Source: Caballeronia turbans (GTDB lineage: Bacteria; Pseudomonadota; Gammaproteobacteria; Burkholderiales; Burkholderiaceae). Taken from it: DNA of 64,000 bases. The DNA is taken from positions 62,001-126,000 of the forward strand of contig FCOD02000008.1 of the NCBI GenBank assembly GCA_001544655.2, in the 5' to 3' direction. The position numbers and the translations under genes were made by a program. Shown piece after piece: positions 8,987-17,465 of the stretch (within the stretch, counting starts at the first letter, position 1; each line of letters opens with the position of its first letter). The notes below the pieces were generated by a model. It was not told the origin of the DNA. It saw only the letters and a list, made by a program, of their open reading frames with translations, and ran no database searches.

Positions 8987-10057
8987 TTACGACTTCGGCT
9001 TGACGACTTCGGTCTGCTTGCCCGTATTGCCGATGACCTCGGTCTTCCAGCGCTCGGTCCAGCCGGCCTTCTTCCGCATGACTTCGTTCCAGTCGACGGA
9101 AATCAGCTTCACGCCCGAGATCGCCTGCCTGACGGCCTCGCCGTTCTTGCCGGCGAGCGGCACGTCGGTGCGGCCCGGAATGCCGTAAATATCGGGCACT
9201 CTCGACTGGACGTCCGACGACATCAGATAGTCGATCAGCTTCTTGCCCGCCGCCTGATTCGGACCGCTCTTGATGAGGCCGATCGCATACGGCAACTGGA
9301 AGGTGGTCGGCGCTTCGCCGGCCTTGTGCGACAGGAAGAGCGGCTTGATCGAGAGGCCGCCGTTCGCGGCGTCGTCGAGGTCCATCTGCAGATCGCCGTT
9401 GGCGAACGCGATCTCGTTACGCGAGAGCAGCACGTCGAGATAGCCCGTGCCTTTCGTATGGAACTTCGCGCTCTGCTCGAGCGATTTGAGGTAGTCGAAC
9501 GCCTTGTCCTCGCCCATCAGCGCGGAGGTCAGGATGATGACGGCCATGCCGTCGCCTGCCGTCGCCGGATTGGAATATGCGATCTTGCCCGAGTAGCTCG
9601 GATGCAGCAGATCGGCGAAGGTCTTCGGTGCGGCCTTCGTGACTTCCGGATTGATCGCGAACGAAAAGTAGTTGTTGACGAACGTGGCCCATGCGCCGTC
9701 CTGCGCCTTGGCGATGGCGGGCACGTTCTTGTAGTTCACGCTCTGATAGGGCTGCAGCAGGCCGCCTTGCTGCGCCTGCTGGATGAACGGCGGCAGCGTG
9801 ACGAGCACGTCGGCCTTGGGCGAATCCTTCTCGACGGTCGCGCGATTGACCACTTCGCCGCTGCCCGCCGTGACGATGTTGACCTTCACGCCTTCCTTCT
9901 TTTCGAATGCGGGAAGCACGTCCTTGTAGAGATTCTCGAGACCATCGGCGGTGTACAGGACGACGGCGTCGGTGGCGTGGGCGGGCATCGCGGCAAACAG
10001 GGTGATGGCGGCGAACGCCGGCAGCACGTGGCGCGCGAAGCGGAAATCGCGGGTCAT
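8987..10057 (-). CDS. phnS: 2-aminoethylphosphonate ABC transporter substrate-binding protein
   Basis: 356-residue periplasmic binding protein, first gene of the operon. A signal peptide (ALPAF-type hydrophobic core FARHVLPAFAAITLFAAMP, cleavage after AHA) precedes the mature domain, which starts DAVVLYTADGLENLYKDVLP and has the type-2 periplasmic binding fold of the iron/thiamine/phosphonate group. ALMGEDKAFDYLKSL and QLPYAIGLIKSGPNQAAGKK match what I know of PhnS proteins. The 205-base region upstream must carry the operon promoter; no phnR-type regulator or phosphonate-degrading enzyme (phnWX) is seen in the window. Confidence 0.85.
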   Translation of the reverse strand: MTRDFRFARHVLPAFAAITLFAAMPAHATDAVVLYTADGLENLYKDVLPAFEKKEGVKVNIVTAGSGEVVNRATVEKDSPKADVLVTLPPFIQQAQQGGLLQPYQSVNYKNVPAIAKAQDGAWATFVNNYFSFAINPEVTKAAPKTFADLLHPSYSGKIAYSNPATAGDGMAVIILTSALMGEDKAFDYLKSLEQSAKFHTKGTGYLDVLLSRNEIAFANGDLQMDLDDAANGGLSIKPLFLSHKAGEAPTTFQLPYAIGLIKSGPNQAAGKKLIDYLMSSDVQSRVPDIYGIPGRTDVPLAGKNGEAVRQAISGVKLISVDWNEVMRKKAGWTERWKTEVIGNTGKQTEVVKPKS

Positions 10058-10262
10058 TTATGGTGTCTCTTGTCGGGGTGGTGGATGGGCGGTGGCGACC
10101 TTCAACCGCCAAGCATTGCAGAGGTCTGTGACATCGATGTGAACCGGGTTTGGTTGTTTTGCCCGCCCAAAGCAATGCATTCTTTCCGCAGGGTAAGCAA
10201 TCCACGAGTACCTGTCCGCTAGACTATCTGGCTTCGCACGAAGCTCCGGACAAGGCACGAAG

Positions 10263-10448
10263 ATGTACAAAAAAGGCGTAGTGATCGAAATCCAGTTCCC
10301 TCCCGATCGCTTGAACGACGCTGCGGGCGATCCGTACTGGATCGATCTCACCCTCGACGAAGCAAAGCGGTTGCATGCGCAACTATCGCGCCGCTTCGAG
10401 GGCGATGCACGCGCGAATCAGCCGCTCGACACCTTCGCAATCGAATGA
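10263..10448 (+). CDS. Small conserved-looking hypothetical protein
   Basis: 61 residues, not recognised. The sequence (VVIEIQFPPDRLNDAAGDPYW...LDEAKRLHAQLSRRFEG) is compact, acidic at the C-terminus and looks like a small globular strand-helix protein. It is divergent from phnS with 205 bases between the starts and has a purine-rich stretch (aaggcacgaag) in front of the ATG. Function unknown. Confidence 0.55.
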   Translation: MYKKGVVIEIQFPPDRLNDAAGDPYWIDLTLDEAKRLHAQLSRRFEGDARANQPLDTFAIE

Positions 10449-10529
10449 CGCGCCCGCACCGGCGAGTGCACGGTTGAACAAGACGACTGCGGGCATCCGC
10501 ACCGATACTGCGGCATCTCATCTTGCCGC

Positions 10530-11423
10530 ATGCCTCACATGGTTTCGATCCTCGCCGCTCCCGTCTTCGTGTTTCTCTGGTCGACCGGCTTCATCGTCGC
10601 ACGGGCGATCACGCCTTACGTCGATCCGAATCTGTATCTGCTCGCGCGCTTCGCCGGCACGACGCTGTTGTTTCTCGTGATCGCCGTCATCACGCGGGCG
10701 CCCTGGCCGAAGGGCCGCGACATCGGCCGGCACCTCGTCGCTGGCGCGCTCCTGCAAGGGGTCTATCTCGGCGCGGGCTACTGGGCCGTCGCAGAGGGGC
10801 TGGGCGCGGGCGTCATGGCGCTGCTCGGCGCGCTGCAACCGCTCCTGACGGCCGCCGTCGCCGCGCGGCTCTTCGGTGAACGGCTCTCGCCACGCGCATG
10901 GGGCGGCCTCGCGCTGGGCCTCGCGGGCGTCGCGCTCGTACTCGCGCCGAAGATCGCGGCGAGCGGCGCGCACGTCCAACATGCAGCAAGCGGGCATGCC
11001 TCGCAGTGGATCATCGTGTCGATCGCGCTGCTCTCCGTCGTCGCCATCACCGCGGGCACGCTGTACCAGAAGACCTCCCTCGCACGCGCCGATATCCGCA
11101 GCGCCAGCGCGCTGCAGAACGCCGGCGCGGCGATCGTCGCGCTGGTGCTGGTCATGGCGCTCGGGGAGCATCGCTTCATTCCGTCGATGACGACGTGGCT
11201 CTCGCTCGCATGGGGCATCGCGATGCTCTCGGGCGTCGCGACGACGCTGCTCGTATGGATGGTCCGGCGCGGCGACGCATCGCGCGCGACCGCCCTGCTC
11301 TTTCTCGCGCCGCCACTCGCCGCACTCGAAAGCTTTCTCGCGTTCGGCGAGACGCTCGACGCCGTGCAACTCGCGGGCTTTGGCGTCGCGCTTGCGGGCG
11401 TGCTGCTCGCGCGCGCGAGATAG
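10530..11423 (+). CDS. DMT-family (EamA) drug/metabolite exporter
   Basis: 297-residue inner-membrane transporter with ten predicted helices arranged as two EamA repeats. Helix 1 is ILAAPVFVFLWSTGFIVAR, with the WSTGFI motif common in this group; the second repeat begins after the cytoplasmic loop near residue 150 (SQWIIVSIALLSVVAITAGT). Such proteins export amino acids or other metabolites; the substrate cannot be told from sequence. The start could also be the ATG at 10539. It is a single gene, convergent with the L,D-transpeptidase. Confidence 0.85.
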   Translation: MPHMVSILAAPVFVFLWSTGFIVARAITPYVDPNLYLLARFAGTTLLFLVIAVITRAPWPKGRDIGRHLVAGALLQGVYLGAGYWAVAEGLGAGVMALLGALQPLLTAAVAARLFGERLSPRAWGGLALGLAGVALVLAPKIAASGAHVQHAASGHASQWIIVSIALLSVVAITAGTLYQKTSLARADIRSASALQNAGAAIVALVLVMALGEHRFIPSMTTWLSLAWGIAMLSGVATTLLVWMVRRGDASRATALLFLAPPLAALESFLAFGETLDAVQLAGFGVALAGVLLARAR

Positions 11424-11490
11424 CCGCCTCGGGGTCTTTCTCGCGCGGTTCTATCCGCGCTTGCTCGCGCGCTCGAAACAGGCGCGCGGC

Positions 11491-12705
11491 TCAATCGACC
11501 GTGTTCGCGCCCGCCGGAATGTGCTCGCGCACCGCCTTCCCCGGGCCCGGCGACCACGCCGGCCGCGTTTTCCTTCCCGTATCGACGACAACGAGATAGT
11601 GGCCCGCCCAAGGCGTCGTCTTGCGCGTGGCCTTCAGGACCCACATGGACTCGCCTTCGGATGCGCGTGCCTCGTATTGCGCGTCGAGAATGCCGTAATG
11701 ATCGATGAACGTGTTGAGCGTCGACGGAATGCGCACACACCCCTTCGAATGCCGCATGCCGAGCAGCGGCTCCAGTTTCTCCGGATCGGTGGCGTGCATC
11801 TGGAAGCGCATCGGCGACTTGCCGCCCTTGCCCCAGCCGCGCTCGCCCTCGGCCCAGCCGAAATCGTAGATGCGCATGTCGCGCGCGCCGTAGCCGCGGA
11901 TCTTGAACTCGTTCAGCGTGCCCTCGGCCCGGAAGTCCATGTTGCCTGGCACGTGCTGGAAGACGCCGAGCGGCGTGACGAAGTGATCGTACGTGCCGGG
12001 ACGGCCCGTCGATACCGGCGACGCGCCGATCATCGACCACGCATCGCCCGCCTTCGCGCGGAAGTAGATGAAGATCGCCTGCACGTTCGCACTGCGATCG
12101 ACCAGCACGACGAACTCGTTGGCGAGATCGCCGTGGCCGTCATCGTCGAGCGCATGTTGGAGCAAACGGCCATACGCCTGCTGATCCGCGACGGGCACAG
12201 TGAGACGCCGGTCGACTTCCTTCGCGAAGTTCTGCCGCATCGCGTATGCGCCCGCCGGCGGTATCCCGGTACGCTGCGCAAGATTGGGTTCGGGCGGCTC
12301 CGGGGGCAGCGGCACTTCGGGCGCCTGTGCTTCGGATGCCGCGCTCGCGGCGCTTGCCGCCGATGCCGCCGACGCCGCGCTCGCGGCTGATGCGGCGGCA
12401 GCCTCGGAAGCCGCGGAAGCTGTGGGGGCCGGTTGCGCCGGCATCGGCACGGGCATGGCCGGCAGCCCGCGTTCAGGCGCGCTCGCGCCATGCGGGATGC
12501 TCGCGCTTTGCGGCATCGGCGGCACGGGCACCGCGGGCGCGACGGGCCGCGCCGTCACACGGCCCTGCCCGACCGTCCCCGATGCGCCCGACGCAGCCTG
12601 AGGCTGCGCATGAACCGCTGTCGCCATCGAAAGGAGCGCGCCCGCCGCCGCGCTCATGAAGATCCTTGCGCCGAGCGGCGTCTTGTTCTTTCCTGCCTGA
12701 TGCAT
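11491..12705 (-). CDS. L,D-transpeptidase (YkuD/ErfK family) with Ala/Ser-rich linker
   Basis: 404-residue exported peptidoglycan enzyme that can form 3-3 cross-links or attach proteins to peptidoglycan. Signal-type segment at residues 10-33 (ending VHA-Q), then a Pro/Ala-rich spacer with a run of SAA triplets (about residues 98-125), then a conserved region and the YkuD domain with the catalytic motif H-S-K-G-C-V-R (His319, Cys323). The start at 12705 is chosen because the signal sequence begins there. Members of this Burkholderia group often lack other domains; the long flexible spacer probably lets the catalytic domain span the periplasm. Confidence 0.88.
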   Translation of the reverse strand: MHQAGKNKTPLGARIFMSAAAGALLSMATAVHAQPQAASGASGTVGQGRVTARPVAPAVPVPPMPQSASIPHGASAPERGLPAMPVPMPAQPAPTASAASEAAAASAASAASAASAASAASAASEAQAPEVPLPPEPPEPNLAQRTGIPPAGAYAMRQNFAKEVDRRLTVPVADQQAYGRLLQHALDDDGHGDLANEFVVLVDRSANVQAIFIYFRAKAGDAWSMIGASPVSTGRPGTYDHFVTPLGVFQHVPGNMDFRAEGTLNEFKIRGYGARDMRIYDFGWAEGERGWGKGGKSPMRFQMHATDPEKLEPLLGMRHSKGCVRIPSTLNTFIDHYGILDAQYEARASEGESMWVLKATRKTTPWAGHYLVVVDTGRKTRPAWSPGPGKAVREHIPAGANTVD

Positions 12706-12769
12706 CGATATGAATGATCCGCTTTGCGTTCTGCCGACGAGCGGCGCCTGCGTCAAATCTCGCGCAGAC

Positions 12770-12800
12770 AAAAAAGCCGGTGCGCACGAGGCACCGGCTT
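12770..12800 (-). terminator. Rho-independent terminator
   Basis: Minus-strand 10-bp perfect stem aagccggtgc / gcaccggctt, 7-base loop and a run of six T. It ends transcription of the small RRM-like gene before the L,D-transpeptidase gene. Confidence 0.85.
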
Positions 12801-12881
12801 CGCCGCTACATAACGTTCGTCAGGGGAAATTCAGCAAAGTTCATTCCGGGCGCCGCGCGCCGTACGGCGCAGCGCAGGCGC

Positions 12882-13148
12882 TCAATGCAGGCGGATGGAC
12901 GCATCACCCGATGGCGATGCGCGCGCGCGCAAGGGCTCGTCGAGCAAGCGCTGATGACACAGCTTCTGCGCGATCGCCTCGCCGATGTAAGGCACATCGA
13001 TCGCGAGCCTGGCGGTCGCGTAGGCGTGAGCGGTGCCTGCGCCGTGGACTTCGATATCGCTCGCATAGCCGCCGAGCTCATGCTCCAGAAAGCGTCGCAC
13101 GTCGCGCGCGGCGCAGCGTTGCGGAAGATTCCAGACGATCAGGTTCAT
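12882..13148 (-). CDS. Small protein with RRM-like N-terminus
   Basis: 88 residues. MNLIVWNLPQRCAARDVRRFL resembles the first strand and helix of an RNA-recognition motif (strand ending in NLP, then a helix), and HAYATARLAI could be the central strand, but the RNP1 aromatic residues are not clear, so RNA binding is a guess. The ATG at 13148 is fixed by an excellent aaggaggtg ribosome site 7 bases upstream (13156-13163). A terminator follows 82 bases after the stop. Confidence 0.6.
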   Translation of the reverse strand: MNLIVWNLPQRCAARDVRRFLEHELGGYASDIEVHGAGTAHAYATARLAIDVPYIGEAIAQKLCHQRLLDEPLRARASPSGDASIRLH

Positions 13149-13153
13149 CGCCT

Positions 13154-13240
13154 TCACCTCCTTGCGCGCACGCGCACGGGCTGCCGGCGCTGCTTCACGA
13201 TCATGTGCGCCGCAAGCGTGCCGATGACCAGAAAGGACAC
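13154..13240 (-). CDS. Possible tiny membrane protein (28 codons), translationally coupled
   Basis: A GTG-started frame of 28 residues with one hydrophobic segment (SFLVIGTLAAHMIV) followed by a strongly basic tail. Its TGA overlaps the ribosome site of the RRM-like gene, as in coupled operons. A four-codon frame (ATG ATC GTT ACG TAG) with a ggag site sits directly upstream and its TAG overlaps the GTG. Start and reality are uncertain; it could also be the damaged end of a slightly longer gene. Confidence 0.28.
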   Translation of the reverse strand: MSFLVIGTLAAHMIVKQRRQPVRVRARR

Positions 13241-13375
13241 TACGTAACGATCATGGCAAGCTCCAGACGAATTTCGAGATAGCTCCATACTAATCCCGTA
13301 GACCATTCGCGTGCTGCGACATCGCGTCCTTTTTCAATAAATGTTCTAAATCGGACGGATGCCCCGGATCAATCG

Positions 13376-13909
13376 TCAGAAGCCGTTGCACGTCATGCTC
13401 GAAAGATTCGGATAGCGATTGGGCCAGTCGCCCGCCATCGCGCTCTGCGCACTCTTTAGCGTGATGTCGCCGGTGCAGACGCAGCGCTTCAGATAGACGG
13501 CGAGCCGTTCCTTGCGCCGCTGGCCCGCACGCCCTTCCCAGCGGCGCAGATCGAGATTCGCGGGAGAATTGGGCGAGCCGCCGAGCAGCACCGGCATGCG
13601 GTGATCGAGCGCATATTCCGACGCGAACGACGCATCGATGCTCCGCTGCTTCAAAAGCCGCTCCTTCTGGTGCATCTGAATCTCGAACGACGGCAGCACG
13701 CGGTCCACATAGCCCGGCACGCAGATCGTATCGACGATGGTCGCCTGCGTGACGCGCGCATCGAGCCATTCGGCGCGCTGGGCGCGCGGCGTGCCCGGCA
13801 TCAACGCGAACATCGCGCAGCAAAACGCCAGCGCCGCACGCGCGCGCCGGCTCCTGCGGCCCGCGCCCGGCTTCGTTTTCTCGGTGAACCGCGTATCCCT
13901 TCGACTCAT
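13376..13909 (-). CDS. Secreted HNH-nuclease-like protein
   Basis: 177 residues with a basic N-terminus and a hydrophobic signal segment (ARAALAFCCAMFALMPGTPRAQ). The mature part carries the pattern VCVPGYVDRVLPS-type followed by YALDHRMPVLLGGSPNSPANL, which matches the DH-x-PL-x-GG-x(3)-N core seen in small exported HNH-like proteins of proteobacteria. HNH proteins cut DNA with a bound metal; for this exported group an actual nuclease activity is not established. Four cysteines could form disulfides. It is alone, minus strand, downstream of the hybrid kinase gene (122 bases apart). Confidence 0.65.
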   Translation of the reverse strand: MSRRDTRFTEKTKPGAGRRSRRARAALAFCCAMFALMPGTPRAQRAEWLDARVTQATIVDTICVPGYVDRVLPSFEIQMHQKERLLKQRSIDASFASEYALDHRMPVLLGGSPNSPANLDLRRWEGRAGQRRKERLAVYLKRCVCTGDITLKSAQSAMAGDWPNRYPNLSSMTCNGF

Positions 13910-14031
13910 GCCTCTTTGCGCATCCATCGCGGCCACGGATAGCCGCGCGTTTTTTGAGATGATTGAGGTTCAATTAAAACACACGAAACGCACGCTGCAC
14001 GCGAAGCGTTCGTCACGAGCCTCGAAGCGCG

Positions 14032-17000
14032 TCATGTCGATGAGCCGGATGCGGACGACGCACAGGCGAGCGGATCGGCGAGCGCCGCATCGAGCGCCCC
14101 GGCCGCCGTGACGAATGCCGCGAACGATGCGGCGACAGGCGCATCGTCGTCGCCGTTGCGATCTTCGGCGACCGCGCGTTCGCAATCGCGCTGCAACGCG
14201 ACGCACGCGCGAATGAACGGCGCCGCCTTGATCACCGCGGCTGCACCCTTCATGCGATGCGCGATATCGCGCAGGCGGGCGTGGTCGCAGGCGTCGAATG
14301 CGGCGTGCGCATCGGCGAGGTCCTGTGCGTTGGCGGCTCTCAGCGTGTCGATGAGCGTGCCGGCCTGATCGCCGAAGCCTGCCAGCGCGGCGTGGTCGAA
14401 CACCGGCGTGTCCGGATCGGGCGCGGCCGTTGGCACTTTCGGCGACGCCGTCGATTCTCGGCCGCGGCGCGTCACCGCAAGTAACGCCTCGCGCAGATCG
14501 TCGAGGGCGAGCGGCTTCACGAGGCAGGCGTTCATGCCCGATGCGATCGCGCGCATGGCCGCGTCGGGCTGCGCATTCGCGGTCAGGCCGACGATCGGCA
14601 CGGCGCGCGGCCTCGACGGGTCTTTGGCTTCGTCGTCCCGGATCGTTCGCGTGAGTTCCTCGCCGCTCATTCGGGGCATCGAGCAATCGGTGACGATCAC
14701 GTCGAGCGCGCGTGGCTCGGCGCGCCAGCGTGCGAGCGCGCCCTGGCCGTCGACTGCCAGTTGCGCGACACCGCCAAGCAGCCTGATCTGCCGGTCGAGC
14801 ACGATGCGGTTGGCCGGATGATCGTCGACGACGAGCACGCGCAGGCCCGCGAGCGATGCCTCCATGGCATGCGCCTGTACCGGTCCCGTCTCGACGACGG
14901 ATGGGACAACGGATGCAACGGCTTGCGCCTGCGGCAAATCGAGCCGCACCGTGAAGCGCGTGCCGCGTCCGGGTGCGCTCGAGAATTCGATCGTGCCGCC
15001 CATCATCGTGACGAGCCGCTTGCTGATGGTGAGTCCGAGCCCGGTGCCGCCGACGCTGCGCGCGTGGCCATCGTGCGCCTGCACGAACGGCGTGAACAGC
15101 ATCGCCTGTTTCTCGGGCGCGATGCCGATGCCCGTGTCGGATACCGCGAGCGTCACCGCGCGCCTGTCGTCGCGGGGCGGGGCGACGCCGTATTCGAGCG
15201 TGACCGCGCCGGCATCGGTGAACTTGATCGCGTTCGAGAGCAGGTTGCCGACGATCTGCCGCAGACGCTGGCCATCGGCGAGGACCCAGGCGGGGCCGCC
15301 ATCGGACAGGCACTTCACGGCGAGCCCGACGCCCTTCGCGCGCGCGACGGGCTCATAGATCGCCGCGACGCCCGCGACCCACGCCTCGATCTCGAGCGGC
15401 GCAGGCGCGAGCACGAGGCGTGCGGCCTCGATCTTCGCCACGTCCAGCAAATCGTCGATCAGGCCGAGCAGATCGTGTGCGGCCCGGTGCGCGATCGACA
15501 GCGCGCGCTCGGTCGCGGCGCGCTCACCGGGTGCGCGCAGCTCCATTTCGAGCAGCCCGAGCACGGCGTTCATCGGCGTGCGGATTTCGTGGCTCATCGC
15601 CGCGAGGAAGGTGGACTTCGCGCGGTTCGCCGTCTCGGCTTCTTCCTTCGCGGCGCGCATTGCATTCTCGGCGGCAATCCGGCGGCCGACCTGCACGCGC
15701 AGCGTCAGCGCCCAGCCAGCGAGCACCAGCACGAGCGCGGCGCCCAGCAGCGCGCCGAGCGCGACTTGCGGGCGGCGGCGTTCCCACAGCAGCTCGGGAT
15801 GCTCGGAGAGGGCCCAGCGTGCGCGGATCGACTCCAGTTGCGGAAGCGGCAAGCTGGCGAGCGCACGATTGATGATGCCGAGCAGGATCGGCTCGTTGGC
15901 CGCAACGCTCAGCCTGTACGGGACCGGCTGCGTCGACAGCACACCGCTCACGACGAGCGAACCGCGGTACGGATTGCCCACCCGATAGTTTGCGAAGGTC
16001 AGATCGGTGACAGTTGCGTCGGCTTCCCCTCGCGCGACGGCGTGAAGCTGCTCTTCAAGCCGCGCCGTGTAGATGAAACGCGCGTCCGGAGCCTGCTGCC
16101 GCACGAGTGTTTGCAGCGGCGCATAGGCCGCGAGCGCGACCCGCTTGCCCGCGAGCGCGGCTGCGTCACGCCGCCGCGGCTGACCCGCCGCCGTCACGAT
16201 CGCGAAGATGCCCTCGCCGGTCGGCGCCGAGGATACCGTCCCGGCCATGGGCGCATCGCCTATGCCGTAAGGCACGATGGCGGATGTGCCGCTTTTCATG
16301 TCGGCCGTCAACTGATCGATCGAATCGCGCATGCGGGCTTCGAAGCGCAGCCCCGTGACGCGTCCGATCGCATTGAGCAGATCGACCGCGACGCCCGCTG
16401 GCTGGCCTTGCGAGTCGCGAAACGAGAGGGGCGCGCCTTGCGCGAGCATCGAGAAGTGAACGACGGGATGCGCCTTCACCCACGCGGCTTCCTCTTCGGA
16501 CAGCTCGATGGGTCTGCGCTGCGCGATCAAGTCCGCGCTCGGATTCCACCGTGCATACTCGAGCAGCAGAAATGCCGGCGGCAGCGCTGCGAGCGCGTCA
16601 TCGATCCGGTGCCGCAATGAAACGGCTCCGGGCCGGTCCGCCGCGAATGCGAAACGGTAACCGTCTTCGTCGGCAGCGGCGAAGTGGGTGACGGCCACGT
16701 TTGGCAACTTGAAATGCCTGAGGACGTAGGCGGCGGCGGTCATGTCGCCGACGAACGCGTCGGCATCGCCGAACGATACGGCCAGCAGCGCGCCGATCAG
16801 GTCGGGATAAGCGGCGGGCGTCATCGACGGATACGCGGCCCGCAAGCGCGCCGGCGAGGTTTGCGTGTCGACGTACGCGATCCGATGCGTCGGCGGGCGC
16901 GTCTCGATCGGTTCGATGAAGAGCTGCTTGCGCGGCAGATACGGGCGGCTGTAGGCGAGCGCCGCGCCGCTGTCCTCGCCCGTCGCGCCGGTCGCCATGT

Positions 17001-17328
17001 CGATCTCGCCGCGCTTGAGCGCTGCAATCATTGCGGCGCGGCTCGAATAGAGACGCCATTGCGTATCGGCCTTTAGCGCGCCCGCGACGGCGTTCACGTA
17101 GTCGACCGAGATGCCGCGCGGATCGCCCGCACGCGGATACGCCATGTCGAGCGGCGGCACGACGCCTGGTGCCACGCCGACGACGATGCGCTCTTTCGCG
17201 GCCGCCGTCGCGGACGCCGCGCATAGCACGCCTGTCATCAGGATGACGAAGAGGATCGCCACGCACGAGCGCCGTCGCGCGCGTGCGGCCCGCGCAACGT
17301 CGCTACCTGGCCCTGCATGATCGAACAA
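14032..17328 (-). CDS. BvgS-like hybrid sensor histidine kinase
   Basis: About 1,100 residues, inner membrane. Order: signal/transmembrane segment (VAILFVILMTGVL), two periplasmic venus-flytrap (SBP_bac_3) domains (about 50-270 and 285-510), a membrane helix (527-548), a short coiled link, HisKA with phospho-acceptor His585 in MSHEIRTPMN, HATPase_c (NLLSNAIKF, SDTGIGIA, GGTGLGL), receiver domain with Asp886 in VTDCSMP, and an Hpt domain with His1029 in AHRMKGAAA. (Numbering counts from an upstream TTG at 17343.) No PAS domain separates membrane helix and HisKA, unlike BvgS. The likely start is the TTG at 17328, placed 5 bases after ggaggt. No response-regulator gene lies next to it. Confidence 0.9.
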   Translation of the reverse strand: MFDHAGPGSDVARAARARRRSCVAILFVILMTGVLCAASATAAAKERIVVGVAPGVVPPLDMAYPRAGDPRGISVDYVNAVAGALKADTQWRLYSSRAAMIAALKRGEIDMATGATGEDSGAALAYSRPYLPRKQLFIEPIETRPPTHRIAYVDTQTSPARLRAAYPSMTPAAYPDLIGALLAVSFGDADAFVGDMTAAAYVLRHFKLPNVAVTHFAAADEDGYRFAFAADRPGAVSLRHRIDDALAALPPAFLLLEYARWNPSADLIAQRRPIELSEEEAAWVKAHPVVHFSMLAQGAPLSFRDSQGQPAGVAVDLLNAIGRVTGLRFEARMRDSIDQLTADMKSGTSAIVPYGIGDAPMAGTVSSAPTGEGIFAIVTAAGQPRRRDAAALAGKRVALAAYAPLQTLVRQQAPDARFIYTARLEEQLHAVARGEADATVTDLTFANYRVGNPYRGSLVVSGVLSTQPVPYRLSVAANEPILLGIINRALASLPLPQLESIRARWALSEHPELLWERRRPQVALGALLGAALVLVLAGWALTLRVQVGRRIAAENAMRAAKEEAETANRAKSTFLAAMSHEIRTPMNAVLGLLEMELRAPGERAATERALSIAHRAAHDLLGLIDDLLDVAKIEAARLVLAPAPLEIEAWVAGVAAIYEPVARAKGVGLAVKCLSDGGPAWVLADGQRLRQIVGNLLSNAIKFTDAGAVTLEYGVAPPRDDRRAVTLAVSDTGIGIAPEKQAMLFTPFVQAHDGHARSVGGTGLGLTISKRLVTMMGGTIEFSSAPGRGTRFTVRLDLPQAQAVASVVPSVVETGPVQAHAMEASLAGLRVLVVDDHPANRIVLDRQIRLLGGVAQLAVDGQGALARWRAEPRALDVIVTDCSMPRMSGEELTRTIRDDEAKDPSRPRAVPIVGLTANAQPDAAMRAIASGMNACLVKPLALDDLREALLAVTRRGRESTASPKVPTAAPDPDTPVFDHAALAGFGDQAGTLIDTLRAANAQDLADAHAAFDACDHARLRDIAHRMKGAAAVIKAAPFIRACVALQRDCERAVAEDRNGDDDAPVAASFAAFVTAAGALDAALADPLACASSASGSST

Positions 17329-17333
17329 GCCGC

Positions 17334-17339
17334 ACCTCC
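17334..17339 (-). promoter_or_regulatory. Ribosome binding site of the hybrid kinase gene
   Basis: Minus-strand ggaggt, 5 bases before a TTG codon at 17328. No ATG is in frame near it, so a TTG start, which would keep expression low, is the best reading. Confidence 0.6.
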
Positions 17340-17465
17340 GCAATAATCGGTGCGGTTAGTTTCTCAAAAAGGCCGCGGTGCGTATATCACCGGCCAGTGG
17401 CATGGTCGCCCGTACCGTTGCAACCGGCGAAACGCGACGCGCGGGCTTGTTTTGCGAACCTTGCG

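Noticed and set aside
14761-16620. A 619-codon plus-strand frame inside the hybrid kinase gene
   Set aside because: Antisense of a multi-domain kinase with all expected motifs; no family resemblance in the frame.
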